A program made the translations under genes and the position numbers. From the NCBI RefSeq assembly GCF_009669305.1, contig NZ_SADB01000002.1, positions 62,001 to 126,000 of the forward strand: a stretch of 64,000 bases of DNA, read 5' to 3'. Source of the DNA: Ancylomarina sp. 16SWW S1-10-2 (GTDB taxonomy: Bacteria > Bacteroidota > Bacteroidia > Bacteroidales > Marinifilaceae). Every line of letters starts with the position of its first letter. The first letter of the stretch is position 1. Below, one piece after another: positions 18,675 through 26,985 of the stretch. The notes beneath the pieces were generated by a model. That model was not told the DNA's origin. It was given only the letters and a program-made list of their open reading frames with translations, and did not search any database.

Positions 18675-18923
18675 TTAAGCTTCTTCAAGAATTCGAAACG
18701 CGCAATCAAGAATTGTTGTGTCATCTAGTTCCACAATACCACCATCAGGCCCTTGTTCGACATGAATACCAACACTTTTACCTTCTTTGTAATTAACACC
18801 TCCAAAATAGTTTCGGACTGTTTCTACATTAAGATCTAGTTCTTTTGATATTTTCCTAATACTACCTTCTGGCAAACGATCTTTAATGCTTCTAAGCTTA
18901 TTAAATGTGATTGTCTTAGTCAT
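18675..18923 (-). CDS. Small helix-turn-helix DNA-binding protein
   Basis: 82-aa protein. Its N-terminal half looks like a helix-turn-helix (LPEGSIRKISKELDLNVETVRNYFGG, residues ~17-42, described in parts). The C-terminal half is acidic with a conserved-looking glycine turn (EQGPDGGIVELDD) and ends in a short helix. It probably binds DNA as a small regulator; no target is evident. It is monocistronic, with a strong terminator 33 bp after the stop and a 394-bp divergent region upstream shared with the first ClC gene. An overlapping frame at 18503-18724 is not considered real. Confidence 0.7.
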   Translation of the reverse strand: MTKTITFNKLRSIKDRLPEGSIRKISKELDLNVETVRNYFGGVNYKEGKSVGIHVEQGPDGGIVELDDTTILDCAFRILEEA

Positions 18924-19317
18924 ATGCTATAAGTTTAATTGATATAAGGATTAAAATTATCTTAGCTCTCTAAATTTAGTGAAACTATTTTTTATTTAAA
19001 AGTTATAAGAGTGTAAATGTGTCTGACAATGAATTTGTTTGGTAATATTTTTTTTAAGATCTGCTTCAATCCTTTTATTCTCGTAGGCTTTCAAATTCAT
19101 GTTTAGATTTTCTTTTTTTAGTAAAATATTTGCGACAAAAATTCTATTTTCTTCAAAATGAGATTTTTTTTATTTAAAACGGATCTACCTATTTTTTTTA
19201 GAAAGCTGTTTGTATCTTAGCTGCGTTGTGCCTAGATCTAATTTAACTCAATCAGTTTTGTAGGGTTGTTAAATTGTTGGCTTTAATTAGGACTAATCTT
19301 CTTGAGAAAAAATTATT
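18924..19317. other. Intergenic region between HTH gene and first ClC gene
   Basis: 394 bp with no gene seen on either strand. It must contain divergent promoters; only near-matches to the -7 box are seen (for example TATCTTAG near 19215). Confidence 0.45.
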
Positions 19318-21093
19318 GTGAAGAAAAAATCATTGTTAGCCCGTTTCCTCATTTGGCGATTAAAACATGTAAATGACCGTCAATTTATATCTTTCCTAGG
19401 TGTTCTTATCGGAATTACCTCAGGATTAGCAGCTGTTGTTATAAAGAATTGTGTTCATTTTATTAGTTCTTTATTACAAGGAACCACTGATTTTGAATCG
19501 GTGAATTTTCTCTATATGCTTTATCCTGCCATTGGTATTAGCGTAACCTTACTCTTTATAAAATATATTTTAAAAAAACCTGTAAGTCATGGTATTCCTA
19601 ATGTTCTTTATAGTATTTCTAAAACGAATGCACATATAGATGGTCACAATATGTTTTCGTCTATTGTAACATCTGCATTTACTGTTGGTTTTGGTGGATC
19701 AGTGGGGTTGGAGGGACCAACTGTTTCTACCGGAGCAGCTTTAGGATCGAATATTGGTCGATTATTTCATTTGAATTATAAACAAACAACTCTTTTATTG
19801 GCTTGTGCTTGTGCTGGAGCTATGGCAGCCATTTTTAAGGCTCCTATTGCGGCTATCGTATTTGCCATGGAGATTATTATGCTTGACCTTACAATGTGGT
19901 CGGTAGTACCTCTTTTGCTAGCTTCATCGTCTGCTGTTATTACTTCATATTTCTTTTTAGGGATGGATGTGCTTTACCCATTCGAAGTTGATGGTGGTTT
20001 TGTGATGCAGGATTTGCCTTATTATGTCGTTCTTGGCATTTTGACGGGGTTAATGGCAACTTATTTTACTAAAATGTATATGCACATTCAAGGCTTATTT
20101 GATAAGGTTGAAAAAAGATACATTAGACTTTTAGTTGGTGGATTACTATTAGGTATAATCATTTTCTTTTTTCCTTCTCTTTTTGGTGAAGGTTACAATG
20201 CTATTAACTCAAGTTTATCTGGTGACTACTCCTATCTTTTTAATAATTCGGTATTCTATTCATTTAGTGAAAATTTTTGGGCACTTATAGTTTTACTTGT
20301 CTTGGTTATTTTTTTTAAAGTGATTGCGACTTCAGTAACTTTTAGTGCTGGTGGTGTAGGAGGTATTTTTGCTCCAACTTTATTTATGGGCGTAAATGCA
20401 GGTGTTTTGTTTGCAAAGGCTGTTCATTATTTAGGTTTCAGAAATATTGAGGTGAATAATTTTGCTTTGATTGGTATGGCAGGAATGATTGCTGGCGTAC
20501 TTCATGCACCGCTTACGGGTATTTTCCTTATAGCCGATATATCTGGAGGTTATCAACTATTCGTGCCTCTAATGATTACAGCTACCGTATCGTATGCTAC
20601 TGCTAAAAGTTTCGAGTCACATTCAGTTTATACAATACAGCTGGCTCAACGTAAGGAGCTAATGACGCATGATAAAGATCAAAATGTTCTTTCTCTTATG
20701 CGAGTAACTCGATTGATCGAAAAAAACTTTAATACAATTAACTCAGATGCAACATTAGGCGATTTGGTAAAAGTTATTGCTAAATCACAACGTAATCTGT
20801 TTATAGTTATCGATGAAGAAAATAATTTTGAAGGAATTGTAAAACTCGATGATATTCGTGAAATTATGTTTCAACCAGAGAAATATGATGTCGTGTTTGT
20901 TCGTGATCTTATGGTTATTCCTACTGTTGTAATTCAGCATGATGAATCGATGGCTGATGTTGCACGTAAATATCAATATTCCGATAAATTTAATTTGGTT
21001 GTACTCCAAGATGGTAAATATTTGGGTTGTGTCTCGCGTGCTCAAATTTTCTCAACTTATCGTCGAATGTTAAAACATTTCTCTGAAGATTAA
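19318..21093 (+). CDS. ClC-type anion channel/antiporter with CBS domains (copy 1)
   Basis: 591-aa ClC protein that moves chloride or a related anion across the inner membrane as a dimer. The membrane part (residues ~25-435) has the gating-glutamate motif GLEGP (E132), SHGIP in place of GSGIP, and GGVGGIFAPTLFMG. A cytoplasmic CBS pair follows (residues ~450-585). At the position of the E. coli proton glutamate E203 the alignment gives I186 (FAMEII), so coupling to protons may differ. The start is GTG; it is supported because it lines up residue by residue with the ATG start of copy 2 (MKNKSLL versus MKKKSLL). The two genes are tandem with a 317-bp spacer. Confidence 0.93.
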   Translation: MKKKSLLARFLIWRLKHVNDRQFISFLGVLIGITSGLAAVVIKNCVHFISSLLQGTTDFESVNFLYMLYPAIGISVTLLFIKYILKKPVSHGIPNVLYSISKTNAHIDGHNMFSSIVTSAFTVGFGGSVGLEGPTVSTGAALGSNIGRLFHLNYKQTTLLLACACAGAMAAIFKAPIAAIVFAMEIIMLDLTMWSVVPLLLASSSAVITSYFFLGMDVLYPFEVDGGFVMQDLPYYVVLGILTGLMATYFTKMYMHIQGLFDKVEKRYIRLLVGGLLLGIIIFFFPSLFGEGYNAINSSLSGDYSYLFNNSVFYSFSENFWALIVLLVLVIFFKVIATSVTFSAGGVGGIFAPTLFMGVNAGVLFAKAVHYLGFRNIEVNNFALIGMAGMIAGVLHAPLTGIFLIADISGGYQLFVPLMITATVSYATAKSFESHSVYTIQLAQRKELMTHDKDQNVLSLMRVTRLIEKNFNTINSDATLGDLVKVIAKSQRNLFIVIDEENNFEGIVKLDDIREIMFQPEKYDVVFVRDLMVIPTVVIQHDESMADVARKYQYSDKFNLVVLQDGKYLGCVSRAQIFSTYRRMLKHFSED

Positions 21094-21410
21094 GTTTATT
21101 ATCTTCAATTTCAAGCAATCTGTTTTTCCTATTAAATGTTTTTTGAAAAAAAATATAGATTTCATCTTTGGCTCAATAATATTCCATTACATTTGCACTC
21201 GATTTTAAAAATCTAAAGAGGGCTATTTTTAGTTTATACTAAAGATTTTCAACTTAATACATGAGTTGTTTAAAAGCTGCCAAGTTTTTTTTATGTATTT
21301 AGACTCTGAGGTTTGCTTGACTCAATGTAGCCATCCAAAAGAAGAATAGTTTATTGTAGTTTTCATTTATTGGGAGGTTTTAAATCCTCAAGAATATAAT
21401 AGTAAGTGTC
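21094..21410. other. Spacer between tandem ClC genes
   Basis: 317 bp with no gene. It carries a good promoter at 21167-21195, showing that copy 2 can be expressed on its own. No terminator hairpin is evident for copy 1. Confidence 0.5.
21167..21195 (+). promoter_or_regulatory. Bacteroidota-type promoter for second ClC gene
   Basis: TTTG (21167-21170), a 17-nt spacer and TACATTTG (21188-21195) match the -33 TTTG / -7 TAnnTTTG consensus with normal spacing. The predicted start near 21202 leaves a leader of about 210 nt before the ATG at 21411. Confidence 0.62.
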
Positions 21411-23186
21411 ATGAAGAACAAAAGTTTATTGTCCCAATTTCTAATTTGGAGAATGAAGCATATTAAGGAAAGACAATTTGTTCTAATTCTAAGTTTTATA
21501 GTTGGTCTTGTAAGTGGATTAGCTGCTTTGATATTAAAAACTACAATTCATCAAACACATCATTTCCTGACACAAAGTATTCATGTTGAATCTGTAAATC
21601 TCTTGTATTTGGGGTATCCTATGGTTGGTATTCTCCTTACTGTTCTATATGTGAAATTTTTTGTGAAGGATAATATTGGACATGGCGTTTCAAGAATTCT
21701 TTATGCTATATCTCAAAAGAATAGTCAAATAAAATCTCACAATAATTATTCTTCAATTATTGCCAGTACGCTTACCATTGGTTTTGGTGGTTCTGTAGGA
21801 TCTGAGGCGCCAGTTGTACTTACAGGTGCATCTATTGGATCAAACCTTGGTCGAATGTTTCATCTGAATTACAAAACAATTACTTTAATGGTTGGTTGTG
21901 GAGTTGCAGGTGCTATTGGAGGGATTTTTAAAGCACCTATGGCAGGAATGGTGTTTACTCTCGAGGTCTTAATGTTAGATTTAACAATGGCATCTCTAAT
22001 ACCTCTGTTAATTTCTTCCATTACAGGAGCAAGTGTTGTCTATTTCTTTATGGGTAAAGGTGTTTTACTATCCTATGGTATTCAAGATTCTTTTGTTTTA
22101 TCAACTTTCCCTTATTATATTCTTTTAGGTGTATTTACAGGTTTTGTTTCCTTATACTTTACACGTGCGGGAATGTATCTTGAATCTCAAATTGAACGTA
22201 TAACGAATCCTTATAAAAAACTTATATTAGGAGGTTTAGCTTTAGGGATTTTAATTTTCTTATTTCCACCACTTTATGGTGAAGGTTATAAAACAATTCA
22301 GTTTCTTATAGATGGCAATGTTGATGGACTAGTAAATAATTCTGTTTTTTATTTCCTAAAGGATAATTATTGGCTCTTACTTATTTATGTCATCTTAATC
22401 TTAGTTTTTAAAGTTATTGCCACTACAATTACAACGGGTAGTGGAGGTGTTGGAGGTATATTTGCTCCTGCTCTTTTTCTAGGAGGTATTTCAGGTTTTT
22501 TTGTAGCTCGATTTCTAAATGCGTTTGATTTCGTTAAATTATCAGAAAGTAATTTTACACTTATTGGTATGGCTGGCGTAATGGCTGGTGTAATGCACGC
22601 TCCGCTTACTGCAATTTTCTTAATTGTCGAAATTACAGGCGGTTATGCTTTGTTTATTCCTATTATGATTACGGCAACTATCGCCTATCTAACAATTATG
22701 TATTTTGAGCCTCACTCAATATACACGAAACGACTTGCTAAGCGTGGGGAGTTAATTACCCACAATAAAGATAAAGCGGTACTAACATTAATGAAATTAG
22801 GGAAAGTTATAGAGACTGATTTGAAAAAAATTGATCCTGATGCGACCCTTGGCGAATTAGTTAAAACTATATCTCACTCTCATCGTAATATTTTCCCTGT
22901 TGTTGATAAAGAGGGTACCCTTTTAGGTATTGTTCTTTTGGATGATATTCGTCATATCATGTTTAATCCTGATATGTATGAAGAAACATACGTGCGAGAG
23001 TTAATGACTATGCCTCCTGCAATATTAGAAGCTGATGCATTAATGGATGTGGTTATGAAACGATTTGAAGAAACTGGTGCTTGGAATCTTCCTGTAACGC
23101 TGAATGGTAAATATTACGGTTTTGTCTCAAAATCTAAAATATTTAATGTTTATCGTAGAGTTTTGGTTCATTTCTCAGATGAATAA
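21411..23186 (+). CDS. ClC-type anion channel/antiporter with CBS domains (copy 2)
   Basis: Paralogue of the preceding gene, also exactly 591 aa and colinear with it: ClC core (residues ~25-435) plus a CBS pair. The gating glutamate E132 is kept, but the motif is GSEAP instead of GxEGP. The helix-D selectivity motif is GHGVS instead of SHGIP, while GGVGGIFAPALFLG is conserved. Changes in both ion-binding loops suggest a different anion or coupling from copy 1; that is inference. It has its own promoter and is followed by the remains of a hutG gene. Confidence 0.92.
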   Translation: MKNKSLLSQFLIWRMKHIKERQFVLILSFIVGLVSGLAALILKTTIHQTHHFLTQSIHVESVNLLYLGYPMVGILLTVLYVKFFVKDNIGHGVSRILYAISQKNSQIKSHNNYSSIIASTLTIGFGGSVGSEAPVVLTGASIGSNLGRMFHLNYKTITLMVGCGVAGAIGGIFKAPMAGMVFTLEVLMLDLTMASLIPLLISSITGASVVYFFMGKGVLLSYGIQDSFVLSTFPYYILLGVFTGFVSLYFTRAGMYLESQIERITNPYKKLILGGLALGILIFLFPPLYGEGYKTIQFLIDGNVDGLVNNSVFYFLKDNYWLLLIYVILILVFKVIATTITTGSGGVGGIFAPALFLGGISGFFVARFLNAFDFVKLSESNFTLIGMAGVMAGVMHAPLTAIFLIVEITGGYALFIPIMITATIAYLTIMYFEPHSIYTKRLAKRGELITHNKDKAVLTLMKLGKVIETDLKKIDPDATLGELVKTISHSHRNIFPVVDKEGTLLGIVLLDDIRHIMFNPDMYEETYVRELMTMPPAILEADALMDVVMKRFEETGAWNLPVTLNGKYYGFVSKSKIFNVYRRVLVHFSDE

Positions 23187-23239
23187 AATTGGTTGAATAA
23201 AAATTTCTTTTTTTGAGGCTTTAGGTTGATTCTTTGTAA

Positions 23240-23627
23240 CATTGTTGTGTTATAATTGATGGTTTTGGCTTACTCGGGTTTTGTTGTGACAAGGGCGTTC
23301 GTAAAAATCTAGGTCGTGTTGGAACATCAAAAGGGCCCAATAGAATTCGTAAAGAATTAGCAAACTTAGATAGATATTTTCCTGCTAGGCCAAAGATTTA
23401 TGACTGTGGTAACTGTTAGTGCGCCTCAACCATTTGGATTACATCCAGAAATTATTTTAAAATTGATAAAGATGATGATCCGTTCTGGCAAGGTTATTTC
23501 TTTTGATATTGCGGAAATAGCGCCACGTTTTGATGAGGATAGTAGAAGCTCAAAATTAGCTGCTATTATCATTTTTGCTGTTATCAATTCTATCCTTGAA
23601 GAAAAAAATCTGATTAATATCGTATAA
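23240..23627 (+). pseudogene. hutG: Remnant of formimidoylglutamase (arginase family)
   Basis: Two pieces of one arginase-family gene are joined with the middle missing. The 5' piece (codons from ~23249 to 23416) reads LLGFCCDKGVRKNLGRVG, then GPNRIRKELANL and IYDCGN, which matches the N-terminal region of HutG proteins; it has no start codon and hits TAG at 23417. The 3' piece, in another frame (open from ATG 23400 to 23627), reads VSAPQPFGLHPE, then SFDIAEIAPRFDEDSR and KLAAIIIF, the HutG/arginase C-terminus. The metal-binding histidine and aspartate motifs of the centre, roughly half the protein, are gone. No other histidine-degradation genes lie nearby. It is therefore a decayed gene, not a small protein. 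Confidence 0.85.
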
Positions 23628-23653
23628 CACTGTTCAAAAAACTCAAGTATTTA

Positions 23654-23682
23654 TTGTATATATCCGAATTATTTTATCTTTG
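23654..23682 (+). promoter_or_regulatory. Bacteroidota-type promoter for the LacI-family gene
   Basis: TTG (23654-23656), an 18-nt spacer and TATCTTTG (23675-23682) match the -33/-7 consensus. The start would be near 23689, about 170 nt before the ATG. Confidence 0.55.
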
Positions 23683-23858
23683 TATATGTGATATGTTCAG
23701 CACGAATATATTGCTGTTGATGAACGTTCATTTTTGCGGTCATTAATTTTCATTTATTAACCAAAGTTGATCTTTAAATAGTAAAATTTACACTTTCTCT
23801 TTTTTAGAAAGCCTTATACTTAAAAGACGTCAACGCAAATAAGTTAAAATATAAGTTT

Positions 23859-24878
23859 ATGGCAAACCGACCTGTAACGATTAAAGATATTGCTGGAAAG
23901 TTGAGTATCTCTGTTTCCACTGTTTCTCGAGCATTAAAAAATAATCCTGAAATTAGTTTACAGACTCGCGAAGCAGTACAAAAATTGGCTAAAGAATTAA
24001 AATATCGTCCAAATCCTTTGGCAGTAGCACTTAAAACACAGAAATTAAATACTATTGGAGTTGTTGTTCCTCAGATTGTAAGTTCGTTTTATGCTTCGGT
24101 AGTAAAAGGAATTGAACAAGTTGCTGACGAGAAAGGCTACCAAGTTTTTGTGAGTTCTTCAAATGAGAAATTAAAGAAAGAGCAGAAGAATGTTGATGGA
24201 TTTTTAAACATGAGAATGGATGGTATTATTTTATCATTGTCTCGTGCGACCAATACATACGATCATATTCATAAAATAAAAGATATGGGTGTGCCTATCG
24301 TTTTATTCGATAGAACATCAAAAGAACTAGACGTTTCTAAGGTTGTAGCTGATGATGCTGCTGCTGCTCATTTAGCTGTTACTCATCTTTTAAATGGTGG
24401 AGCTAAGCGTGTTGCATTTCTTACCGGTCCGGAATATATGTTATATGGTAAAAATAGAATGCGTGGTTATAAACGTGCTCTTGAAGATAAAGGTATTCCT
24501 TTTGATGAAACATTAGTTTCACGCTGTGAATTTACTGTAGACTCCTCAAAACATGCAACTAAAGAATTGCTTTCAAGAATTAATCGTCCTGATGCATTTT
24601 TTGCAATAAATGATGAATTGGCAATTGGAGCTATAATGGCTACCAAGGAATTGGGACTTAAAATTCCTGAGGAAGTTGCAATTGTTGGTTTCTCAAATAG
24701 TCGTCGTTCTCGTTATATGGAACCTTCAATTTCAACTATGGACCAAAATCCTAAACAAGTTGGTCGAGAGGCTGCAACTCTTTTATTTGAACAAATGGAA
24801 GATAAACCAGATAGCGATAAAGTAAAAGTAGCTGTTGTACATGCTAATTTAATTATTAGGGCTTCATCTGATAAGTAA
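23859..24878 (+). CDS. LacI/GalR-family transcriptional regulator
   Basis: 339-aa repressor-type regulator. The N-terminal LacI helix-turn-helix and hinge (VTIKDIAGKLSISVSTVSRAL, described here in part, and KYRPNPLAVALKT) are followed by a periplasmic-binding-protein-like sugar-sensing domain (from IGVVVPQI, with NDELAIGAI and the C-terminal VAIVGFSN). It is a single gene with its own promoter and terminator. No transporter or catabolic genes adjoin it; the nearest sugar genes, at 29-31 kb, have their own AraC regulator. The target and effector are unknown. Confidence 0.93.
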   Translation: MANRPVTIKDIAGKLSISVSTVSRALKNNPEISLQTREAVQKLAKELKYRPNPLAVALKTQKLNTIGVVVPQIVSSFYASVVKGIEQVADEKGYQVFVSSSNEKLKKEQKNVDGFLNMRMDGIILSLSRATNTYDHIHKIKDMGVPIVLFDRTSKELDVSKVVADDAAAAHLAVTHLLNGGAKRVAFLTGPEYMLYGKNRMRGYKRALEDKGIPFDETLVSRCEFTVDSSKHATKELLSRINRPDAFFAINDELAIGAIMATKELGLKIPEEVAIVGFSNSRRSRYMEPSISTMDQNPKQVGREAATLLFEQMEDKPDSDKVKVAVVHANLIIRASSDK

Positions 24879-24898
24879 AAAATAGAATTTAGAATATA

Positions 24899-24930
24899 AA
24901 AAAATCCTGCCTTAAGAGCAGGATTTTTTA
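24899..24930. terminator. Bidirectional terminator between lacI-type gene and rlmN
   Basis: Arms AATCCTGC (24903-24910) and GCAGGATT (24918-24925) with a 7-nt loop, A-run on the left and T-run on the right. It lies between two convergent genes and can serve both. Confidence 0.85.
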
Positions 24931-24945
24931 GTATCATCGTTTTTT

Positions 24946-25989
24946 TTAGAAGTCTTTATTTTGTTGTTTCATCAATTCTTTAGTTGATAATAAGCCACAA
25001 GCAGCAAAAATATCTAAGCCTCTAGAGCGACGAACAGTTGTTGAAAGTCCTTTTTTATTAAGAAGATTTTTAAACTCTTCAACAGTTTCTTCATCAGAAC
25101 CAATGAGTGGTGAATTGGGGATAGGATGAAAACGAATTAAATTCATTCGGCAATTTATACCATCCAAAATTCGACACAATTCTTTAACATGAGCGGGTGT
25201 GTCATTTATACCTTTAAGCATAATATATTCAAACGAAACTCTACGTTGACGACCAAAATCAAACTCACGAATCATACTCAAAACATCCTTAATAGGATAG
25301 ACATTTTGGACGGGCATAAGTTTCTTTCTCTCATCGTCGAAAGGGGTGTGTAGACTTACTGCTAAATGACATTCACTTTCGTTTAAGAATGTTTTCATAC
25401 CAGGGATAATTCCAATGGTAGAAACAGTAATCCTTCGAGGACTCATTCCCATACCATAATCGGAAGTTAATATTTCAAGAGATTTCATTACCTCTGGAAC
25501 ATTATCAAGTGGTTCTCCCATACCCATATAAACAATATTGGTAAGCTTGTGCCATTCTGGTAAAGAACGAACCTGATTTATAATTTCACCAGCTTTAAGT
25601 TGAGCTTGAAATCCTTGTTTTCCAGTCATGCAAAATAAACAACCCATTTTACAGCCAACTTGAGATGATACGCAAAGTGTGGCTCTATCATCATCAGGGA
25701 TATAAGCTGTCTCAATAAATTGATGAGGCAAGTTTGTAGGATATAGGTATTTTTTTGTACCATCTACCGAACATTCTTCTTTAAGTGTAGGAATTAAACC
25801 AATATTAAAATTTTCTTTTAAGAGAGTTCTTGCCTTTAAAGATAAATTTAGCATTTCATCAATACTGGTAATATCTTTCTTATAAAGCCAATCAGCAATC
25901 TGTTTTGCTGTGAATTTTGGAAGTTTCAAGTCTAAAACAACTTGTGTTAATTCTTCTAATGTTTTTCCTAATAGTATGTCTTTAGCCAT
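24946..25989 (-). CDS. rlmN: Dual-specificity RNA methyltransferase RlmN
   Basis: Radical-SAM enzyme that makes 2-methyladenosine at A2503 of 23S rRNA and at A37 of some tRNAs. In the 347-aa product the cluster cysteines are C113, C117 and C120 (GCKMGCLFC). The methyl-carrying pair corresponds to C106 and C331 (the CGLL segment near the C-terminus), with the same 7-residue spacing from C106 to C113 as in E. coli. GMGEPLDN and the LAVSLH motif are also present. It lies 36 bp after the reductase gene on the same strand, so it is probably the second gene of that operon. Confidence 0.96.
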   Translation of the reverse strand: MAKDILLGKTLEELTQVVLDLKLPKFTAKQIADWLYKKDITSIDEMLNLSLKARTLLKENFNIGLIPTLKEECSVDGTKKYLYPTNLPHQFIETAYIPDDDRATLCVSSQVGCKMGCLFCMTGKQGFQAQLKAGEIINQVRSLPEWHKLTNIVYMGMGEPLDNVPEVMKSLEILTSDYGMGMSPRRITVSTIGIIPGMKTFLNESECHLAVSLHTPFDDERKKLMPVQNVYPIKDVLSMIREFDFGRQRRVSFEYIMLKGINDTPAHVKELCRILDGINCRMNLIRFHPIPNSPLIGSDEETVEEFKNLLNKKGLSTTVRRSRGLDIFAACGLLSTKELMKQQNKDF

Positions 25990-26025
25990 CGGGTAATTGT
26001 AATTTTATAGATCTATTTTGGTAGA

Positions 26026-26697
26026 TTAAAAGTATATTTCTGCAATAATTTTATTGAAAGCCACGCCTTTGTCTATGAGTAAATCTCTTACTTCAACAAC
26101 CATTTCGGGGCTGCCACAAAGGAAATATCTACAATCTTTGGGTAAAATATCAATGTCTTGCAAATATCGGGTTAATCTTCCATTATACAAACCATTACCT
26201 TCTTCTTGTGAACAACAACGTATATACTTATTTTTAAGTACTGGTTTAAATTCTTTTTCAAAAAAGAATGAGTGTGTGAATCTGCCGCCATGGATAAGTG
26301 TTTTATTCTCCTTTAAGCCTGAACGAAACATAGAAGCAAAAGGTGCAATTCCTGTCCCAGAAGCTATCCACCATGCTGTACTTTCATCATCTATGAAGTC
26401 ACCTTTAGGAGATGTCATGTAAATAGTTGAACCATCTTTGTGTTCGCTTAATCTAGGCGTTAACCAACCATCGTCTTTCACATTATAAAGGATTTGAATT
26501 GTATTATCATTCTCGCCACTTGCTATTGTGTAAAGCCTAGGTTCAACATCTATATCGGTGGTAATTCCTATGTATTGTCCCGATTTAAAATCGATCTTTC
26601 TCTTAATTTTTAGGACATAAATACCCGGTGCAATTTCTCTATTTGAAACAACAGTACTTTTGGTTAATCGTTCTTTTATTTTAATGTCTGAGGTCAT
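26026..26697 (-). CDS. Ferredoxin--NADP+ reductase-like flavoprotein
   Basis: 223-aa FAD/NAD(P)-binding oxidoreductase. The N-terminal FAD barrel has the binding motif RLYTIAS and the NAD(P) domain has GTGIAPFASMF and FLCGSPEMV. It ends in an aromatic residue (EIYF), as is typical of bacterial FNR/Fpr proteins. It probably shuttles electrons between NAD(P)H and ferredoxin or flavodoxin. The frame opens at 26820, but the added 41 residues are hydrophobic and unlike the family; the ATG at 26697 follows a -7 box. It is first in an operon with rlmN, a radical-SAM enzyme that needs such an electron supply, which makes the pairing sensible (inference). Confidence 0.86.
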   Translation of the reverse strand: MTSDIKIKERLTKSTVVSNREIAPGIYVLKIKRKIDFKSGQYIGITTDIDVEPRLYTIASGENDNTIQILYNVKDDGWLTPRLSEHKDGSTIYMTSPKGDFIDDESTAWWIASGTGIAPFASMFRSGLKENKTLIHGGRFTHSFFFEKEFKPVLKNKYIRCCSQEEGNGLYNGRLTRYLQDIDILPKDCRYFLCGSPEMVVEVRDLLIDKGVAFNKIIAEIYF

Positions 26698-26744
26698 ATT
26701 CTTTTTATATCGATGGTATTTACAATCTATTAGTAATATATATA

Positions 26745-26752
26745 CAAATATA
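26745..26752 (-). promoter_or_regulatory. Candidate -7 box for the reductase-rlmN operon
   Basis: Minus strand TATATTTG, an exact TAnnTTTG match, about 48 bp upstream of the ATG at 26697. It supports that start over the longer frame, because the box lies inside the extension. No clear -33. Confidence 0.45.
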
Positions 26753-26985
26753 CTATAATTTAGATAATGTCTAAATAGCAATAAGTTAATATTATGAAAC
26801 GATGCTGTTTTAAAGGTCAATAATGACTAATTTTTTTCCATAAATCCTATTTCTATTCTTTTATTAAGAATATAAACGTTTTTAGCTGTAACTATATGTT
26901 CATTTATGTCGTCTTACATAAAGTTATGTAGGTGAATCGTTTATTTGCTGATTATTTTAATATACCATTAACTAAAATAATAGAT

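Noticed and set aside
18503-18724. 73-aa open frame overlapping the small HTH gene
   Set aside because: It runs through the strong terminator at 18611-18642 and is very rich in F, L, I and N; the HTH frame is the convincing one.
23400-23627. A free-standing 75-aa protein
   Set aside because: It is the C-terminal fragment of a HutG pseudogene; upstream DNA encodes the N-terminal fragment in another frame.
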